Positions 44,714 to 54,891 of a DNA stretch of 64,000 bases are shown piece after piece; the stretch's first letter is position 1; each line of letters opens with the position of its first letter. The position numbers and the translations under genes are program-made. Location of the stretch: positions 124,001 to 188,000 of the forward strand of contig CBDFMS010000016.1 in NCBI GenBank assembly GCA_965249735.1. The letters are read 5' to 3'. This DNA is from JANQSS01 sp965249735 (GTDB taxonomy: Bacteria > Bacteroidota > Bacteroidia > Chitinophagales > Saprospiraceae). The notes under the pieces are model-generated. The model ran no database searches. It was not told the origin of the DNA and saw only the letters and a program-made list of their open reading frames with translations.

Positions 44714-45451
44714 ATGAAATTTTTGCTACTCCTGATCCCTGTTTTATGTCTTGGCCAACTGAGTCATTCACAAGTTGATAATAATACCACGATGAATGAA
44801 GCCCACACCGGATTGATCAATGAGAATTACTCAATCCGTGTCAAGCCAAAAACCAGAGCAGTCAGTTATGAAGAAGCGCGGGCACGCTATAGCGAAGTTG
44901 GGGGGTCGCCTTATTTGCATCGCGAAAAAAAACCTCGTGTAGACCTCTATTTAAACACCGGAGGCATGCTGGATAACGCCAAAATGCAATATGATCTGTA
45001 TCAGGGCGAAATAATAATAACCAGGGGAGACGATAAAAATGTCATTATAGAACCTGCATTTTTCAAATCTATTGAATCGCCGACCGGTGATATGACTTAT
45101 CCGTTGGGCAGAGCACATCGGGATTACCCAAGTAAGTTTTTTGAAATCGTCTATCAGGACAGCCTCTACACCTTTTTCAAGGATACTGAAGTACAAATGA
45201 TGCATCACACGCGCAATGTTCCCGGACTCGAAGTAAATCAACAAAAATTCTATAGAAAATCGACTTTCTATGTCTCTAGAGGAAAACGAACAGTCATTGA
45301 ATTCAATCTGAAAAAAGATGATATTCTACGTACCATTCCAAAAGAAAGCCGGTCGGCATTTAGAAAAGCCATGGCGACATTGAAAATTAAAAGGCTTAAG
45401 AAGGAGAGCGATTACAAAAAGGTATTCGACTATTTGAATATGAACTCATGA
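44714..45451 (+). CDS. exported protein of unknown function
   Basis: I set the start at ATG 44714 (245 residues), which gives a clear signal peptide MKFLLLLIPVLCLGQLSHSQ; the longer frame from 44546 has none. The mature part is mostly charged and beta-rich, with KMQYDLYQGEIIITRGDDKNVIIEP and a Lys/Arg-rich C-terminus (SAFRKAMATLKIKRLKKESDYKKVFDYL). I do not recognise a family. It is divergent from rpsU and monocistronic. Confidence 0.8.
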   Translation: MKFLLLLIPVLCLGQLSHSQVDNNTTMNEAHTGLINENYSIRVKPKTRAVSYEEARARYSEVGGSPYLHREKKPRVDLYLNTGGMLDNAKMQYDLYQGEIIITRGDDKNVIIEPAFFKSIESPTGDMTYPLGRAHRDYPSKFFEIVYQDSLYTFFKDTEVQMMHHTRNVPGLEVNQQKFYRKSTFYVSRGKRTVIEFNLKKDDILRTIPKESRSAFRKAMATLKIKRLKKESDYKKVFDYLNMNS

Positions 45452-45687
45452 TCAGGCATTTCTGATTCTCCTAGTTCGATTATTCGTTTGAATTGAGACA
45501 AATTGCCTGAGTCAAAGCATTTCTATTATCATGTTGTCCACTCGATGCCTGCATGTGTTTAATAAAAAGAAGCGGCTAAATCCACGTTGATAAGTGCTCC
45601 TACCAACACGGTTTTATACTTATTCCTGAATTCATCCACCCAATTGGTTCATCTACTGCCTCTGAAGAAAAACCCGTAATACAATAG
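45452..45687. other. intergenic stretch without visible gene
   Basis: I see no ORF with coding character, no tRNA and no repeat between the unknown exported protein and the terminator. It probably holds the 3' trailer of the rightward gene only. Confidence 0.6.
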
Positions 45688-45723
45688 AAAAAGCCTCAAC
45701 CACGTGTGTGGTTGAGGCTTTTT
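45688..45723. terminator. bidirectional terminator after the Sus operon
   Basis: AAAAAGCCTCAACCAC and GTGGTTGAGGCTTTTT form a perfect 16-bp stem with a GTGT loop, with A and T runs on either side. It ends the leftward Sus transcript and the rightward exported-protein transcript. Confidence 0.93.
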
Positions 45724-45769
45724 ATCGCGTAATAAGCTATTTAAAGCTTACTGTAATCATTCAATCGCG

Positions 45770-46714
45770 TTACTCGGTTATTCCCTTAGGAGAATTAAAT
45801 CCTTGGACAACCACAGTTCCGTCAGGAGCTGAGACTGTGTAAGTCGTTCCAGATACATTGACTACCAATGCTTCTTTGAAATTGTAAAGACCATGATGCT
45901 GTGCATCCAGATCATTTGAATTCCAGTTATCTACAGGAACAAATTTCTCATTGTAAATACCAGGCTTATCAATAGAGATATTGACAAGATATTCAAAAGG
46001 TGGATCATATACGAATCCTCCTAGCTCAGATGAATCTAGTCCATTACCCCATAGGTTTGACATGATGTAGTAATCTCCATCATCCCAACCGTCAATTGTC
46101 ATGACTTCAGGGCAAGCTCCTGTTGCAGCTTGATAAATACCTAAATCATTTCCATTGACATCCATGACATAAAAGTCCATGTCAAGTCCGACAGCACCAC
46201 AAAGATCATATGTTGTACCGGCAAAATCAACAAAACCGTCAAAATCAAATGTTAGGACTAATTCAGAAGATTCATGATTCTCAAGCGTAACTGTAAAGAA
46301 ACGTTCGGACTGTGCGCCAAACGGATCATGCACGCCACTCAATTTGAATCGAATTGTCTCTGATTCTTCAGCCAGAACATCATCATGGACATCAAAGCTG
46401 AAGCTACCTTTACCAATGTAAGCAGCAACGCTCACATTAGTTGGGGCAAATGTAAAATCTTCCCCATTCGTAGCGGTTGTTCCTTCACCATCTAGAGTAA
46501 CGGCTACAGCCGTTGGTACAATCTGGCGATCATCGAGTGTGAAATTGACCGTAATTGTCTGATCAGCTTCCTCCATCGTGATATCCGCATCTACTGAGGC
46601 GAAGTCAAAATTTGTTTCTGTTACAGACGAGACATCAACATCTTCATCGTCATTACATGCAACGAAGGTGAAGAGCACGGCTATAAACGCATAGTATAAA
46701 ATATTTTTATTCAT
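45770..46714 (-). CDS. lipoprotein with Calx-beta-like domain, last gene of Sus operon
   Basis: I choose ATG 46714 (314 residues, MNKNILYYAFIAVLFTFVAC), giving a lipobox at FVAC (Cys20) followed by NDDED, a surface-export pattern in Bacteroidota. Residues about 45-140 resemble a Calx-beta repeat (TITVNFTLDDRQ, ATNGEDFTFAP, ESETIRFKLSG). The C-terminal 150 residues are an unknown beta-rich domain. It lies 24 bases after another lipoprotein gene and probably sits beside SusD as an accessory surface binder. The substrate is unknown. Confidence 0.8.
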   Translation of the reverse strand: MNKNILYYAFIAVLFTFVACNDDEDVDVSSVTETNFDFASVDADITMEEADQTITVNFTLDDRQIVPTAVAVTLDGEGTTATNGEDFTFAPTNVSVAAYIGKGSFSFDVHDDVLAEESETIRFKLSGVHDPFGAQSERFFTVTLENHESSELVLTFDFDGFVDFAGTTYDLCGAVGLDMDFYVMDVNGNDLGIYQAATGACPEVMTIDGWDDGDYYIMSNLWGNGLDSSELGGFVYDPPFEYLVNISIDKPGIYNEKFVPVDNWNSNDLDAQHHGLYNFKEALVVNVSGTTYTVSAPDGTVVVQGFNSPKGITE

Positions 46715-46738
46715 TACTTTTTGTTTTAGAGATTCCAA

Positions 46739-47671
46739 TTATTCTACAACCTTTTCGAGCTCTTCATAAAATTCACGAGCACCTGAGCCGGTTGTGAAAT
46801 ATCCAAAGGTCAATTTGATGTTGTGTTTTCCGTCACCACTTGGTGTCAATATGTCTGATCCTGCACAAGGAACATTGACGAACAAAGCAGCATCTTCATG
46901 GCATGTAAGCATATCATTTCCACTAAAGAACAACTGAGAAGGATCATCAAGAATGGTGATCGAATTGTCATCATTTAGGTCAAACAACATTTCTCCTACA
47001 GCACCATCTTGAGCTGTGAATGGACCCCATGCATCAGTATAAGCAAATGTGTTGTCATCGACAGAACCGATGAACTTCACATTGCCGCTCCAGTTAGAAA
47101 GTGAACTTTCTTCACCAATCCGGAAGTATTTTCCAGTGACAGACATATAGTTTCCAGCAAATGGGCTTAAAACAGCGATTGATGCTCTTTCTGAGCCACC
47201 TTTAGAAGCTATTTCCGAACCACCTGAATTTACCATTTCAAAACGGAAATTCCATTTTGATCCAATTGGGATTTCCAGTTCATCCGTTGGTAACGGTCCA
47301 CCACCGATGGTCAAGCCATCTCGTAGTTGAGCGAACGTAAGGAATTCTTCGAAAATCATCGTTGACTGACCTCCCATAGAATAGGTGGCATGTACTACTT
47401 CGTCGGAAGTCTCTCCCGTTTTGGAATCAGTATATGTTTTATAAGCTACCACATCTGAAACTTCTGTACTACCAGAAGAATTAGAAGCGACTAAGCTCAA
47501 ATCGTATCCAGGTTCACCGGCTACAAAAGAAATGACAGGAGTATAAACGATTAAAACTGCATCATTTCTTGCGGCGCTCTGGGAAGTATAAGCAACAGCT
47601 TCGTCATCATTACATGAAAACAGGACAAAGCCGAGTATAAATAGTCCTAGAAATTGAATTATATTCTTCAT
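46739..47671 (-). CDS. surface lipoprotein of Sus operon, unknown function
   Basis: The 310-residue protein starts MKNIIQFLGLFILGFVLFSC with lipobox Cys20 and NDDE after it. The rest is beta-rich with a Gly/Ser-rich middle (SGGSEIASKGGSE); the DNTFAYTDAWGPFTAQDGAVG stretch suggests an eight-strand barrel-like lipid or ligand-binding fold. I do not recognise the family. By position (after SusD) it is a SusE/F-like accessory protein. Confidence 0.8.
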   Translation of the reverse strand: MKNIIQFLGLFILGFVLFSCNDDEAVAYTSQSAARNDAVLIVYTPVISFVAGEPGYDLSLVASNSSGSTEVSDVVAYKTYTDSKTGETSDEVVHATYSMGGQSTMIFEEFLTFAQLRDGLTIGGGPLPTDELEIPIGSKWNFRFEMVNSGGSEIASKGGSERASIAVLSPFAGNYMSVTGKYFRIGEESSLSNWSGNVKFIGSVDDNTFAYTDAWGPFTAQDGAVGEMLFDLNDDNSITILDDPSQLFFSGNDMLTCHEDAALFVNVPCAGSDILTPSGDGKHNIKLTFGYFTTGSGAREFYEELEKVVE

Positions 47672-47690
47672 ATCAATTTAAGTTTTAGAT

Positions 47691-49133
47691 TTAGTTATCC
47701 CAGAAAACCTTGTCAGTCACAGATGCCTGACCAGGAAAACTAGAATTCAAATTTTGCTCAGACTCAGGATAGAGCCATCTGCTTGGAAATACACCATCCG
47801 GCAAAGAAGAAGTCAATGGAGTTTGGAAAATTCCATTTCCACCACCGAAAATCGTATTACCGGGTGTATCAAATCGTCTTGATTCTATCCAGCCTTCAGC
47901 TTCCTGTAATCCTGTCATAGAAATCCACTTTTGTACAGCAATCATGTTTAATTTGTCCGCATCTGAAGATCCGGCGTATCCAAGTCGACCAACGAAATCA
48001 CCCGCATTAGGTGCACCGATGTAGTCGAAGTTCGCTTGAATGGCATTAGCAAAGGCAGCTTCGTCATCATCGACAGTTCCAAATCGAACGGCAGCCTCGG
48101 CACGTAAGAACCAAGTTTCCCAATCACTCATGAATATGGTAGGAACACCGGCTCCATAAGTTACATCAGATGGATCACTCCAATCCTCATCGATACAAGT
48201 AAAACAAAGCGCTATCCAGTTTTGGTCAGCAGATTTAATCTCACCCGGGAAGTTTATCGCGTCCTTGTAGAAATAAGGTCCTCGTGGATCAAATGTCGCA
48301 TCCATTACATCCGTAACAGTGGTAGCCGCTTTATAGAACAAGCCAATGCCTGATTCCTCCCATGCGAACATTGGATTTTCAGATCCTGCGTCGCCAGTAA
48401 AAGGGACTTCACTGATATCTGCAGAAGACTCGATGAATTCTCCACCCGCTACAGTTGCACGTACTTCTGCTGCCACATCATTGACATTCGACATACGCAT
48501 CAATATTCTCAATTTGAGAGAATGTGCAAACTTTTGCCAGTAGTGTAGATCACCAGCATAAATCAAATCTTCACCATGTACATTTCCACCACCTGCCGCA
48601 GCCAGGTCAACTAAGGCCGCGTCCAACGTAGTTACCAATTGTGGATAAATAGCAGCGTCATCATCATACACAGGAGCCAACACAGAACCATCAGCGATGG
48701 CACCATTGATTGCCTGAGAATAGGGGATGTCACCGAAGTGATCCACAGCATATTGATAAATGAAGGCTTCCAACACTTTAGCGATACCGTTATAGGCTGG
48801 ATCATCAACTTCTTTTAAGAATTTAACATCAGCCAGTGCATTACTATAGGTTCTAGCCCATGCCTGGTTTGCATCTCGTGGTTCCTGGATGTAGCGAGCA
48901 TAATCTCCTAAAGAGACTCCTGTACCCCAACACCAGTATTGGCCCCAAATAAAGGCCCAATCATTGTATTGAGCATCCATAACGAATGCCGTGTAGTTTT
49001 GAACTGACGTCAATACTTCCTGAGGTCTTGCTGTTTCAGAGTTATTCGGATCGATATTGATATCCGAAAGGTTGTCACAAGACACCATGAAAATAGTCAG
49101 TGCTACAATTAAGAATTTATTTATTATTTTCAT
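47691..49133 (-). CDS. SusD/RagB-like nutrient-binding lipoprotein
   Basis: I prefer ATG 49133 over the TTG at 49142, giving 480 residues and lipobox MVSC (Cys19 of MKIINKFLIVALTIFMVSC). The mature start DNLSDINIDPNNSETARPQEVL and the TPR-like helices match the SusD-like_2 family. SusD proteins cap the SusC barrel and bind the nutrient at the cell surface. It lies 24 bases after susC. No glycoside hydrolase or peptidase gene is nearby, so the nutrient is not indicated. Confidence 0.93.
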   Translation of the reverse strand: MKIINKFLIVALTIFMVSCDNLSDINIDPNNSETARPQEVLTSVQNYTAFVMDAQYNDWAFIWGQYWCWGTGVSLGDYARYIQEPRDANQAWARTYSNALADVKFLKEVDDPAYNGIAKVLEAFIYQYAVDHFGDIPYSQAINGAIADGSVLAPVYDDDAAIYPQLVTTLDAALVDLAAAGGGNVHGEDLIYAGDLHYWQKFAHSLKLRILMRMSNVNDVAAEVRATVAGGEFIESSADISEVPFTGDAGSENPMFAWEESGIGLFYKAATTVTDVMDATFDPRGPYFYKDAINFPGEIKSADQNWIALCFTCIDEDWSDPSDVTYGAGVPTIFMSDWETWFLRAEAAVRFGTVDDDEAAFANAIQANFDYIGAPNAGDFVGRLGYAGSSDADKLNMIAVQKWISMTGLQEAEGWIESRRFDTPGNTIFGGGNGIFQTPLTSSLPDGVFPSRWLYPESEQNLNSSFPGQASVTDKVFWDN

Positions 49134-49157
49134 TTTCTTCAATTTTCGATGTTCTAA

Positions 49158-52100
49158 TTAAAATGTAAGACCTAAGGTTACACCATAGCTTTTTGAAGGT
49201 GGTGTCTGCGTGGTTTCAATACCTGTCGCGTTACCAGTCAAAGCAGGTCCATTAATCTCAGGATCAGCAAATGTATTATCATCCGCCAACCAGAATTTAA
49301 GATTCTTGGCAAATAAGCCTATCGTTGCACTCTTGATTGGAAGACGATCCAAAACTGAACTAGGAACCTGGTATTTCAATCCAACTTCTCTCAGTTTTAC
49401 ATAGCTCGCATCGATCAAGTGATCAGAAAATGGAAGATTTCTAATGAAATCATAAGGAGCAACTTGTGTAGTATTCGCATCACCGGCTTCGGTTACACTA
49501 TTTTCTACAACAAAGAAGCCACGGTCTTCACCAATCAATGTGGTCATAGCCGTTCCGTTGAATTCAACAAGGTCTTTTGTATAAGACAAGTATTGTCCTC
49601 CTTCTTTAACATCCAACAATACATTAGCGCTCAAGCCTTTGTAACTAAGCGTAGTACCAAGACTAGCTGTAAAATCAGGCTGATAAGAACCTAAGTATTC
49701 CAAATCATCAGAAAACAATGGTAATCCGGATGCGTCAACAACCGTTCTACCCTGAGCATCTGTCTTCACAACCTGACCTTTGAATGTACCAAATGGAAGC
49801 CCAACAGCTGCCACAGAGTTCACACCAGCGAAGTTGTCAATAGTCAACTCATCCTGATCACCTTCAGGATTAATTTTGATGACTTCATTGTCATTTTTAG
49901 CATAAAGCAAGTTGATATCCCAGTTCAATCCTTTACCTACGAGAGGTCTCAGCGTCAAAGCCAACTCATGACCTGTATTCTGCATCTCTCCTAAGTTCTT
50001 CACTGTACTTGTGTATCCGGTTGAGCTAGGAAGTGTTACCACAACGATTTGATCTGTATGCTTTGAGTCGTAGAATGTATATTCAATATTGATTCGATCT
50101 TTCAAGAATGAAGCATCCAAACCAGCTTCAAAAGTCGTCGTCAACTCTGGTTTCAATTCAGGATTACCGATTTGATTTCCTTGTGTATACCCGGCTTGTC
50201 CGTTCACAGGGAAGAACAAATCGTGGTTGTTACCTAAAGATTGAAGTGTTGGGTTTCCAACAAATACTGAGTTAAGTAAGTATAGAGGAGCATCTTTACC
50301 TGTCGTACCATAACTGGCACGTACTTTCAAGAAACTCAAGACATCACTTTCAACATTCATGAGGTCTGTAACAACTGCTGAAGCTCCAACAGCCTGATAG
50401 AAGAATGTATTATTTTCTTCAGGCAAGGTTGAAGACCAGTCATTTCTTGCTGAGTACTCGAGGAATACTTTGTTATCCCATCCAAATCGAACGTTTCCAA
50501 ATAATCCCATGATGCGATATTTCGTTACGTTATTACTGGAAATAGGTGATTGTAATGAATTAGATAAGTGATAGAATCCAGGTACTACGATACCACCAAC
50601 AGTCTGACCATCCAATCTTTTTGTTTCACGTTGGAACCAGTTAAATCCAACAGAGACATCAGCCGTGATTTTATCTGTCAGGTCCATTCCATAATTGGTT
50701 AAACCTGTGAAATCAAGATTTGTGTTTTTGATGTCCGTTTCACCATAGAATCCGGTGAATCCTTGTCGACCACCACGAGGAGATACAGATAATCCGTCAC
50801 CCCAGATAAAATGGTCATTGTATTGATACTGAGGAACAGCTTGTCTGATATCGGTTTGAACGTTGTTCAATCCCATTTTGGCCGTTACATCCCAGTTGTC
50901 CATAATGTTGTATGTAAGTGAAGCGTTAGCCAGGAAGTTTTTGATTTTCCCGTTGTTCACGTTTTCATTTAATACAAAATAAGGATTCACTGTATACGAC
51001 CCGTAGTATCCGTCAAAACTGTGGTATGGGCTATTGTAATCCCGTAACTCAGTATAAGGAATGTTCACAGGTGCCTGAAGTGCATTTGCATAAGCATTTT
51101 GTCCTTCAAACGGTCTTGAACCTTCTTGTGACGTATTCTGATCAACCAGAGAATAACTTACTGAGAAATTCGTGTTGAATTTTTCAGAAAATTTGGCTGT
51201 TGCAGCCAGTTTAAATGTGTTTCGATTGTAATCTGTATTCTCAAGGATACCATCTTGATCCGTATTGGAATAAGAGGCATAATACGTGAAGTCATTTTTT
51301 GAGCCGGAGAAATACACACTATTAGAAAGTGTATGTCCGAAATCAAAGAAATCCTGAATTTGGTCAGGTACTGCACTATAAGGTCGTGAGAGATACTCAA
51401 GATCACCATCGCCATCGGCATCCACAGGACTTGTCCACGGTCTTACAACACCGTCGAATTCAGGTCCCCATGACCAGTTCTCACCGGAGTCACGACCCGG
51501 TCCAGCCTGGAATGGAATTCCAAAACCCTGACCATATCTGTCCTGACGCTGCATCAATACATAAGCTTCTTCCACAGAGAAAGAAGAATTGATACCTACT
51601 TCAACATTTCCATCTTTTCCTGAACCATTCTTAGTTGTAATCAGGAGAACTCCTGATGCACCACGTGATCCATACAACGAAGTCGCTGATGGGCCTTTAA
51701 GTACAGTTACAGATTCAATGTCATTTGGATTGAGATCGTTGAAACGGTTTCCAAAATCCGCATAACCATCTTGCGCAAAGTTGTGCAAGCGATTGTTTGG
51801 ATCACCCGAGCGTGAAGCCGAGTTATCGATTGGAATTCCATCGATTACAATCAAAGCATTGTTATTACCTGTCAGAGATCCTTCTCCACGAAGTACAATA
51901 CGTGTAGAGGCACCAACAGAACCGGAACCTGTTGAAATTTTCACACCGGCTACCTTTCCACGAAGGGCGTCAAGTGTGTTTTTGCTCGGAGCTGACAAAA
52001 GATCATCAGCTTCAACAGTTTGGTTCGCGTAAGCAACGTCCCTGGAATTTCTATCGATTCCCAAGGCGGTCACAACCGCTTCTTCCAAATAGATTCCTTC

Positions 52101-52382
52101 AGACATGGCTAAGTCTACCACATTTGATGCACCGAGTTCAATTTCTCGGGTATCAAAACCAGTATAACTTACCACAACCGCAGTAGAACCATCGGGAACT
52201 TCTAATGAGTATTGACCGTCAAAGTCAGTTACAGTTCCAATGGTTGTTCCTTTAACAATCACGTTTGCGCCAATGAGAGCCTCACCGTCGCCGTCAGTAA
52301 TTGTCCCTGAGATAGTCCGTTGGGCCATTAAGGCGCCAATTCCAAACACGCCCAGGCAGAGCATAAGTAAAAGTCGTTTCAT
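49158..52382 (-). CDS. SusC/RagA-like TonB-linked outer-membrane transporter
   Basis: I choose ATG 52382 (1074 residues) over GTG 52388. The signal peptide MKRLLLMLCLGVFGIGALMAQ is followed by a carboxypeptidase-regulatory-like domain (RTISGTITDGDGEALIGANV...). A TonB-box-like EAVVTALG, the SusC plug (LRGKVAGVKI, ALIVIDGIPID, IESVTVLKGPSATSLYGSRGASGV) and a large beta-barrel follow, ending in YGVTLGLTF. It imports large nutrients with TonB energy and pairs with the SusD gene behind it. A clear promoter lies upstream. Confidence 0.96.
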   Translation of the reverse strand: MKRLLLMLCLGVFGIGALMAQRTISGTITDGDGEALIGANVIVKGTTIGTVTDFDGQYSLEVPDGSTAVVVSYTGFDTREIELGASNVVDLAMSEGIYLEEAVVTALGIDRNSRDVAYANQTVEADDLLSAPSKNTLDALRGKVAGVKISTGSGSVGASTRIVLRGEGSLTGNNNALIVIDGIPIDNSASRSGDPNNRLHNFAQDGYADFGNRFNDLNPNDIESVTVLKGPSATSLYGSRGASGVLLITTKNGSGKDGNVEVGINSSFSVEEAYVLMQRQDRYGQGFGIPFQAGPGRDSGENWSWGPEFDGVVRPWTSPVDADGDGDLEYLSRPYSAVPDQIQDFFDFGHTLSNSVYFSGSKNDFTYYASYSNTDQDGILENTDYNRNTFKLAATAKFSEKFNTNFSVSYSLVDQNTSQEGSRPFEGQNAYANALQAPVNIPYTELRDYNSPYHSFDGYYGSYTVNPYFVLNENVNNGKIKNFLANASLTYNIMDNWDVTAKMGLNNVQTDIRQAVPQYQYNDHFIWGDGLSVSPRGGRQGFTGFYGETDIKNTNLDFTGLTNYGMDLTDKITADVSVGFNWFQRETKRLDGQTVGGIVVPGFYHLSNSLQSPISSNNVTKYRIMGLFGNVRFGWDNKVFLEYSARNDWSSTLPEENNTFFYQAVGASAVVTDLMNVESDVLSFLKVRASYGTTGKDAPLYLLNSVFVGNPTLQSLGNNHDLFFPVNGQAGYTQGNQIGNPELKPELTTTFEAGLDASFLKDRINIEYTFYDSKHTDQIVVVTLPSSTGYTSTVKNLGEMQNTGHELALTLRPLVGKGLNWDINLLYAKNDNEVIKINPEGDQDELTIDNFAGVNSVAAVGLPFGTFKGQVVKTDAQGRTVVDASGLPLFSDDLEYLGSYQPDFTASLGTTLSYKGLSANVLLDVKEGGQYLSYTKDLVEFNGTAMTTLIGEDRGFFVVENSVTEAGDANTTQVAPYDFIRNLPFSDHLIDASYVKLREVGLKYQVPSSVLDRLPIKSATIGLFAKNLKFWLADDNTFADPEINGPALTGNATGIETTQTPPSKSYGVTLGLTF

Positions 52383-52430
52383 ATCCACTTTTATTTGATT
52401 TGGTAAATAAATATTTCAATCTAAGCGATG

Positions 52431-52460
52431 CAAATATACTAATATTTGTACATCGTTAAA
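52431..52460 (-). promoter_or_regulatory. promoter of the SusCD operon
   Basis: On the - strand a -33 element TTTAA (52460-52456) and an exact -7 box TATATTTG (52438-52431) are separated by about 18 bases. Transcription would start near 52425, giving a leader of about 45 bases. Confidence 0.65.
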
Positions 52461-52580
52461 TTAATGTTAATTCGAGTTAAAAACGTTAACCTGAAACAAT
52501 ATGCTGCCAATTCCCCAAAAAAAGTAATCTCGTTCTGTATTTCACGTAAAAATTGAAATTTAAGCTTACTATATTGATTT

Positions 52581-53318
52581 TTAATGATTTATATAGTTAA
52601 TTTTTCTTTTATACATTGGAATGACGTTTTCCAGACCAAAATATAATGCATCAGAAATGAGAGCGTGACCGATTGAGACTTCCAATAGATTTATTACATG
52701 CTTCTTATACCAGGACAAATTTTCTAAATCCAGATCGTGCCCTGCATTTACTCCAATTCCACAATCAAATGCCTTTTCTGCGCACACAACATGCGATCGA
52801 ACTGCTTCTAACCGATTGGTTTTAAACTGATTAGCATATTTGCCTGTATAAAGTTCAATTCGATCCGCTCCTACATTGGCTGCACCTTCTACATGGCGTG
52901 GGTCAGGATCGATAAAAATTGAAGTGCGGATACCGGCAGATTTGAGCTGATCGACAACTTCTTTTAACAAGTCTTTTTGCTTCATGGTGTTCCAGCCGCT
53001 ATCGGATGTCAATACGCCTGGTGGATCTGGTACTAACGTGCATTGATGTGGTCGACAATCCATCACTGCGGTCAAAAACCTGTCTGTGGGATAGCCTTCG
53101 ACATTGAATTCCGTTGAATTGCATTGACGGAGTGGAATCAAATCACTAAATCGAGTATGACGCTCATCCGGACGCGGATGCACGGTTATACCCTCTGCAC
53201 CGAAGCGTTCACAATCCTGAGCGACCTGAATAAGATCGGGGCGATTCCCTCCCCGACTATTTCGAATCAATGCCACTTTATTTAGATTTACACTTAATCG
53301 TGTCTTTGTTTCCTTCAT
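52581..53318 (-). CDS. pdxJ: PdxJ, pyridoxine 5'-phosphate synthase
   Basis: The 245-residue TIM-barrel enzyme shows SVNLNKVALIRNSRGGNRPD, ITVHPRPDERHTR, NVEGYPTD, TLVPDPPGVLTSDSGW, RIELYTGKYA, GIGVNAGHDL and EVSIGHALISDAL, the full PdxJ set. It condenses 1-deoxyxylulose 5-phosphate with 3-amino-1-hydroxyacetone phosphate. The - strand TATCTTTA five bases before the ATG is a weak -7 candidate. Confidence 0.96.
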   Translation of the reverse strand: MKETKTRLSVNLNKVALIRNSRGGNRPDLIQVAQDCERFGAEGITVHPRPDERHTRFSDLIPLRQCNSTEFNVEGYPTDRFLTAVMDCRPHQCTLVPDPPGVLTSDSGWNTMKQKDLLKEVVDQLKSAGIRTSIFIDPDPRHVEGAANVGADRIELYTGKYANQFKTNRLEAVRSHVVCAEKAFDCGIGVNAGHDLDLENLSWYKKHVINLLEVSIGHALISDALYFGLENVIPMYKRKINYINH

Positions 53319-53444
53319 AAGAATAAAGATAGGTTGAGTCTCTGATTTAACTACGATGAGAACGAATCACATTTGTCAAAGTATGCTTCGCTTGATACAT
53401 ATGGATGGGAACATGCTATTGTTCTATTGTAATACCTTCACGCC

Positions 53445-54239
53445 GTGAATAATCTACAGAAACGCGTAGTATCATCTCTCATCATGGTCATCCTTTTCGG
53501 ATCGGCTGTTTATGTGCATCACATAGGCATGTTTCTCACATTTGGATTAATGGCATTCCTAACCACAACAGAATATATTGCCATGGTCAAACCAGGCAAC
53601 CGTATGTTTTTACCAGCCGCAAGTGCGGTGTTGATCTATTGCCTCCTGTATATCGCTACAACCAAAGTAAACCTCAATTACTTTCTGATTTTTCTGGGCC
53701 TTGTCTCAATTTATCATTCATATATATTAATTGAACTCCTACTGGTAAAATCAAACCGCGCCTTGCGATCATATGTGCCCGGTGTGATTTATTTGGCACT
53801 GGCATCTGCATCTGTTCACTATTTTCAATATTATGATTTATATCAAAAAGACATTTTTATTCTTCTGGCACTAATATGGGCGAGCGACACGGGAAGTTAT
53901 TTTATCGGAAGACATTTTGGAAAAACTCCATTAGCTCCAAAAATATCTCCTAACAAGACACGTGAAGGATTTATCGGGGGATTGGTATTGAGTCTATTAT
54001 TTAGTAGTGTACTGGTATTTTTAAATGTCTTAGATGCTCGATTATATATTATTGCTGTTATAGTCCATTTTCTGGTTGTCCTGGGGGACTTAATTGAATC
54101 TAAACTCAAACGACTGACTCAGGTTAAAGACAGTAGCCATCTAATTCCTGGACATGGCGGTTTCCTGGATCGGTGCGATGGTTTATTATTTGCCTTCCCA
54201 TTTGTCATTTTGTTATATCATTACATATTTAACCAATAA
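53445..54239 (+). CDS. cdsA: CdsA, phosphatidate cytidylyltransferase
   Basis: The 264-residue, multi-helix membrane enzyme makes CDP-diacylglycerol. It has SDTGSYFIGRHFGKTPLAPKISPNKTREGF and the signature ESKLKRLTQVKDSSHLIPGHGGFLDRCDGL. GTG 53445 is used as start. psd follows after one base, making a phospholipid head-group pair. Confidence 0.94.
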   Translation: MNNLQKRVVSSLIMVILFGSAVYVHHIGMFLTFGLMAFLTTTEYIAMVKPGNRMFLPAASAVLIYCLLYIATTKVNLNYFLIFLGLVSIYHSYILIELLLVKSNRALRSYVPGVIYLALASASVHYFQYYDLYQKDIFILLALIWASDTGSYFIGRHFGKTPLAPKISPNKTREGFIGGLVLSLLFSSVLVFLNVLDARLYIIAVIVHFLVVLGDLIESKLKRLTQVKDSSHLIPGHGGFLDRCDGLLFAFPFVILLYHYIFNQ

Positions 54240-54240
54240 T

Positions 54241-54882
54241 ATGAGATATTTTCATCGTGAAGGTTCCAATTATCTGACAACAGGATTAATTCTGTCTTTC
54301 CTTTCATTTTTTTTAATCATTTATACAGAGTCGTTGTGGAGCGTAATCCTATTTTTTTTATGTTTTCTTTTTCTAGTATTTTCTTTACAATTTTTTCGAT
54401 ATCCTGACCGCCCAACAGGATCTACTAATCAAAATGAAATCATATCTCCTGCCGACGGAAAATTAGTTGCCAATGAAGTGTTGGAAGATGGTCGTCGACA
54501 ACTTTCGATATTCATGTCTCCTTTAAATGTTCATGCAAATTGGGCTCCTGTATCCGGTAAGATATCACGCAGTCAATATATTCCAGGAAAATATCTTGTG
54601 GCATGGCATCCTAAATCCTCAACTGAAAATGAACGACATGAAGTGGACCTGATTTATTCGAATGACATTGTCATTACCATTAAACAGATTGCCGGAGCTG
54701 TAGCACGACGCGTTCGATGTTATCTCAAAGAAGGCCAGGAAGTGAAAACCGGTGATGAGTTAGGTTTTATAAAGTTCGGTTCTCGTGTGGATGTACTACT
54801 CCCAAAGAATGCCGACGTGCTGGTCTCGTTAGGAGAAAAAGTGACCGGAAACAAGACAATCCTCGCTCGCCTGAAAATCTAG
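54241..54882 (+). CDS. psd: phosphatidylserine decarboxylase, small (archaeal-type) form
   Basis: I use ATG 54241 (213 residues), directly after the cdsA stop; a longer frame only reads into cdsA. Two N-terminal membrane helices (about 13-48) are followed by SPADGKLVANEV, MSPLNVHANWAPVSG and the self-cleavage region KFGSRVDVLLP, where the Ser becomes the pyruvoyl group. It converts phosphatidylserine to phosphatidylethanolamine. Confidence 0.93.
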   Translation: MRYFHREGSNYLTTGLILSFLSFFLIIYTESLWSVILFFLCFLFLVFSLQFFRYPDRPTGSTNQNEIISPADGKLVANEVLEDGRRQLSIFMSPLNVHANWAPVSGKISRSQYIPGKYLVAWHPKSSTENERHEVDLIYSNDIVITIKQIAGAVARRVRCYLKEGQEVKTGDELGFIKFGSRVDVLLPKNADVLVSLGEKVTGNKTILARLKI

Positions 54883-54891
54883 CTTTGGAAC

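Noticed and set aside
54154..54240. Longer psd start inside cdsA
   Set aside because: The ATG directly after the cdsA stop gives the usual protein; the extra residues are an out-of-frame reading of cdsA.
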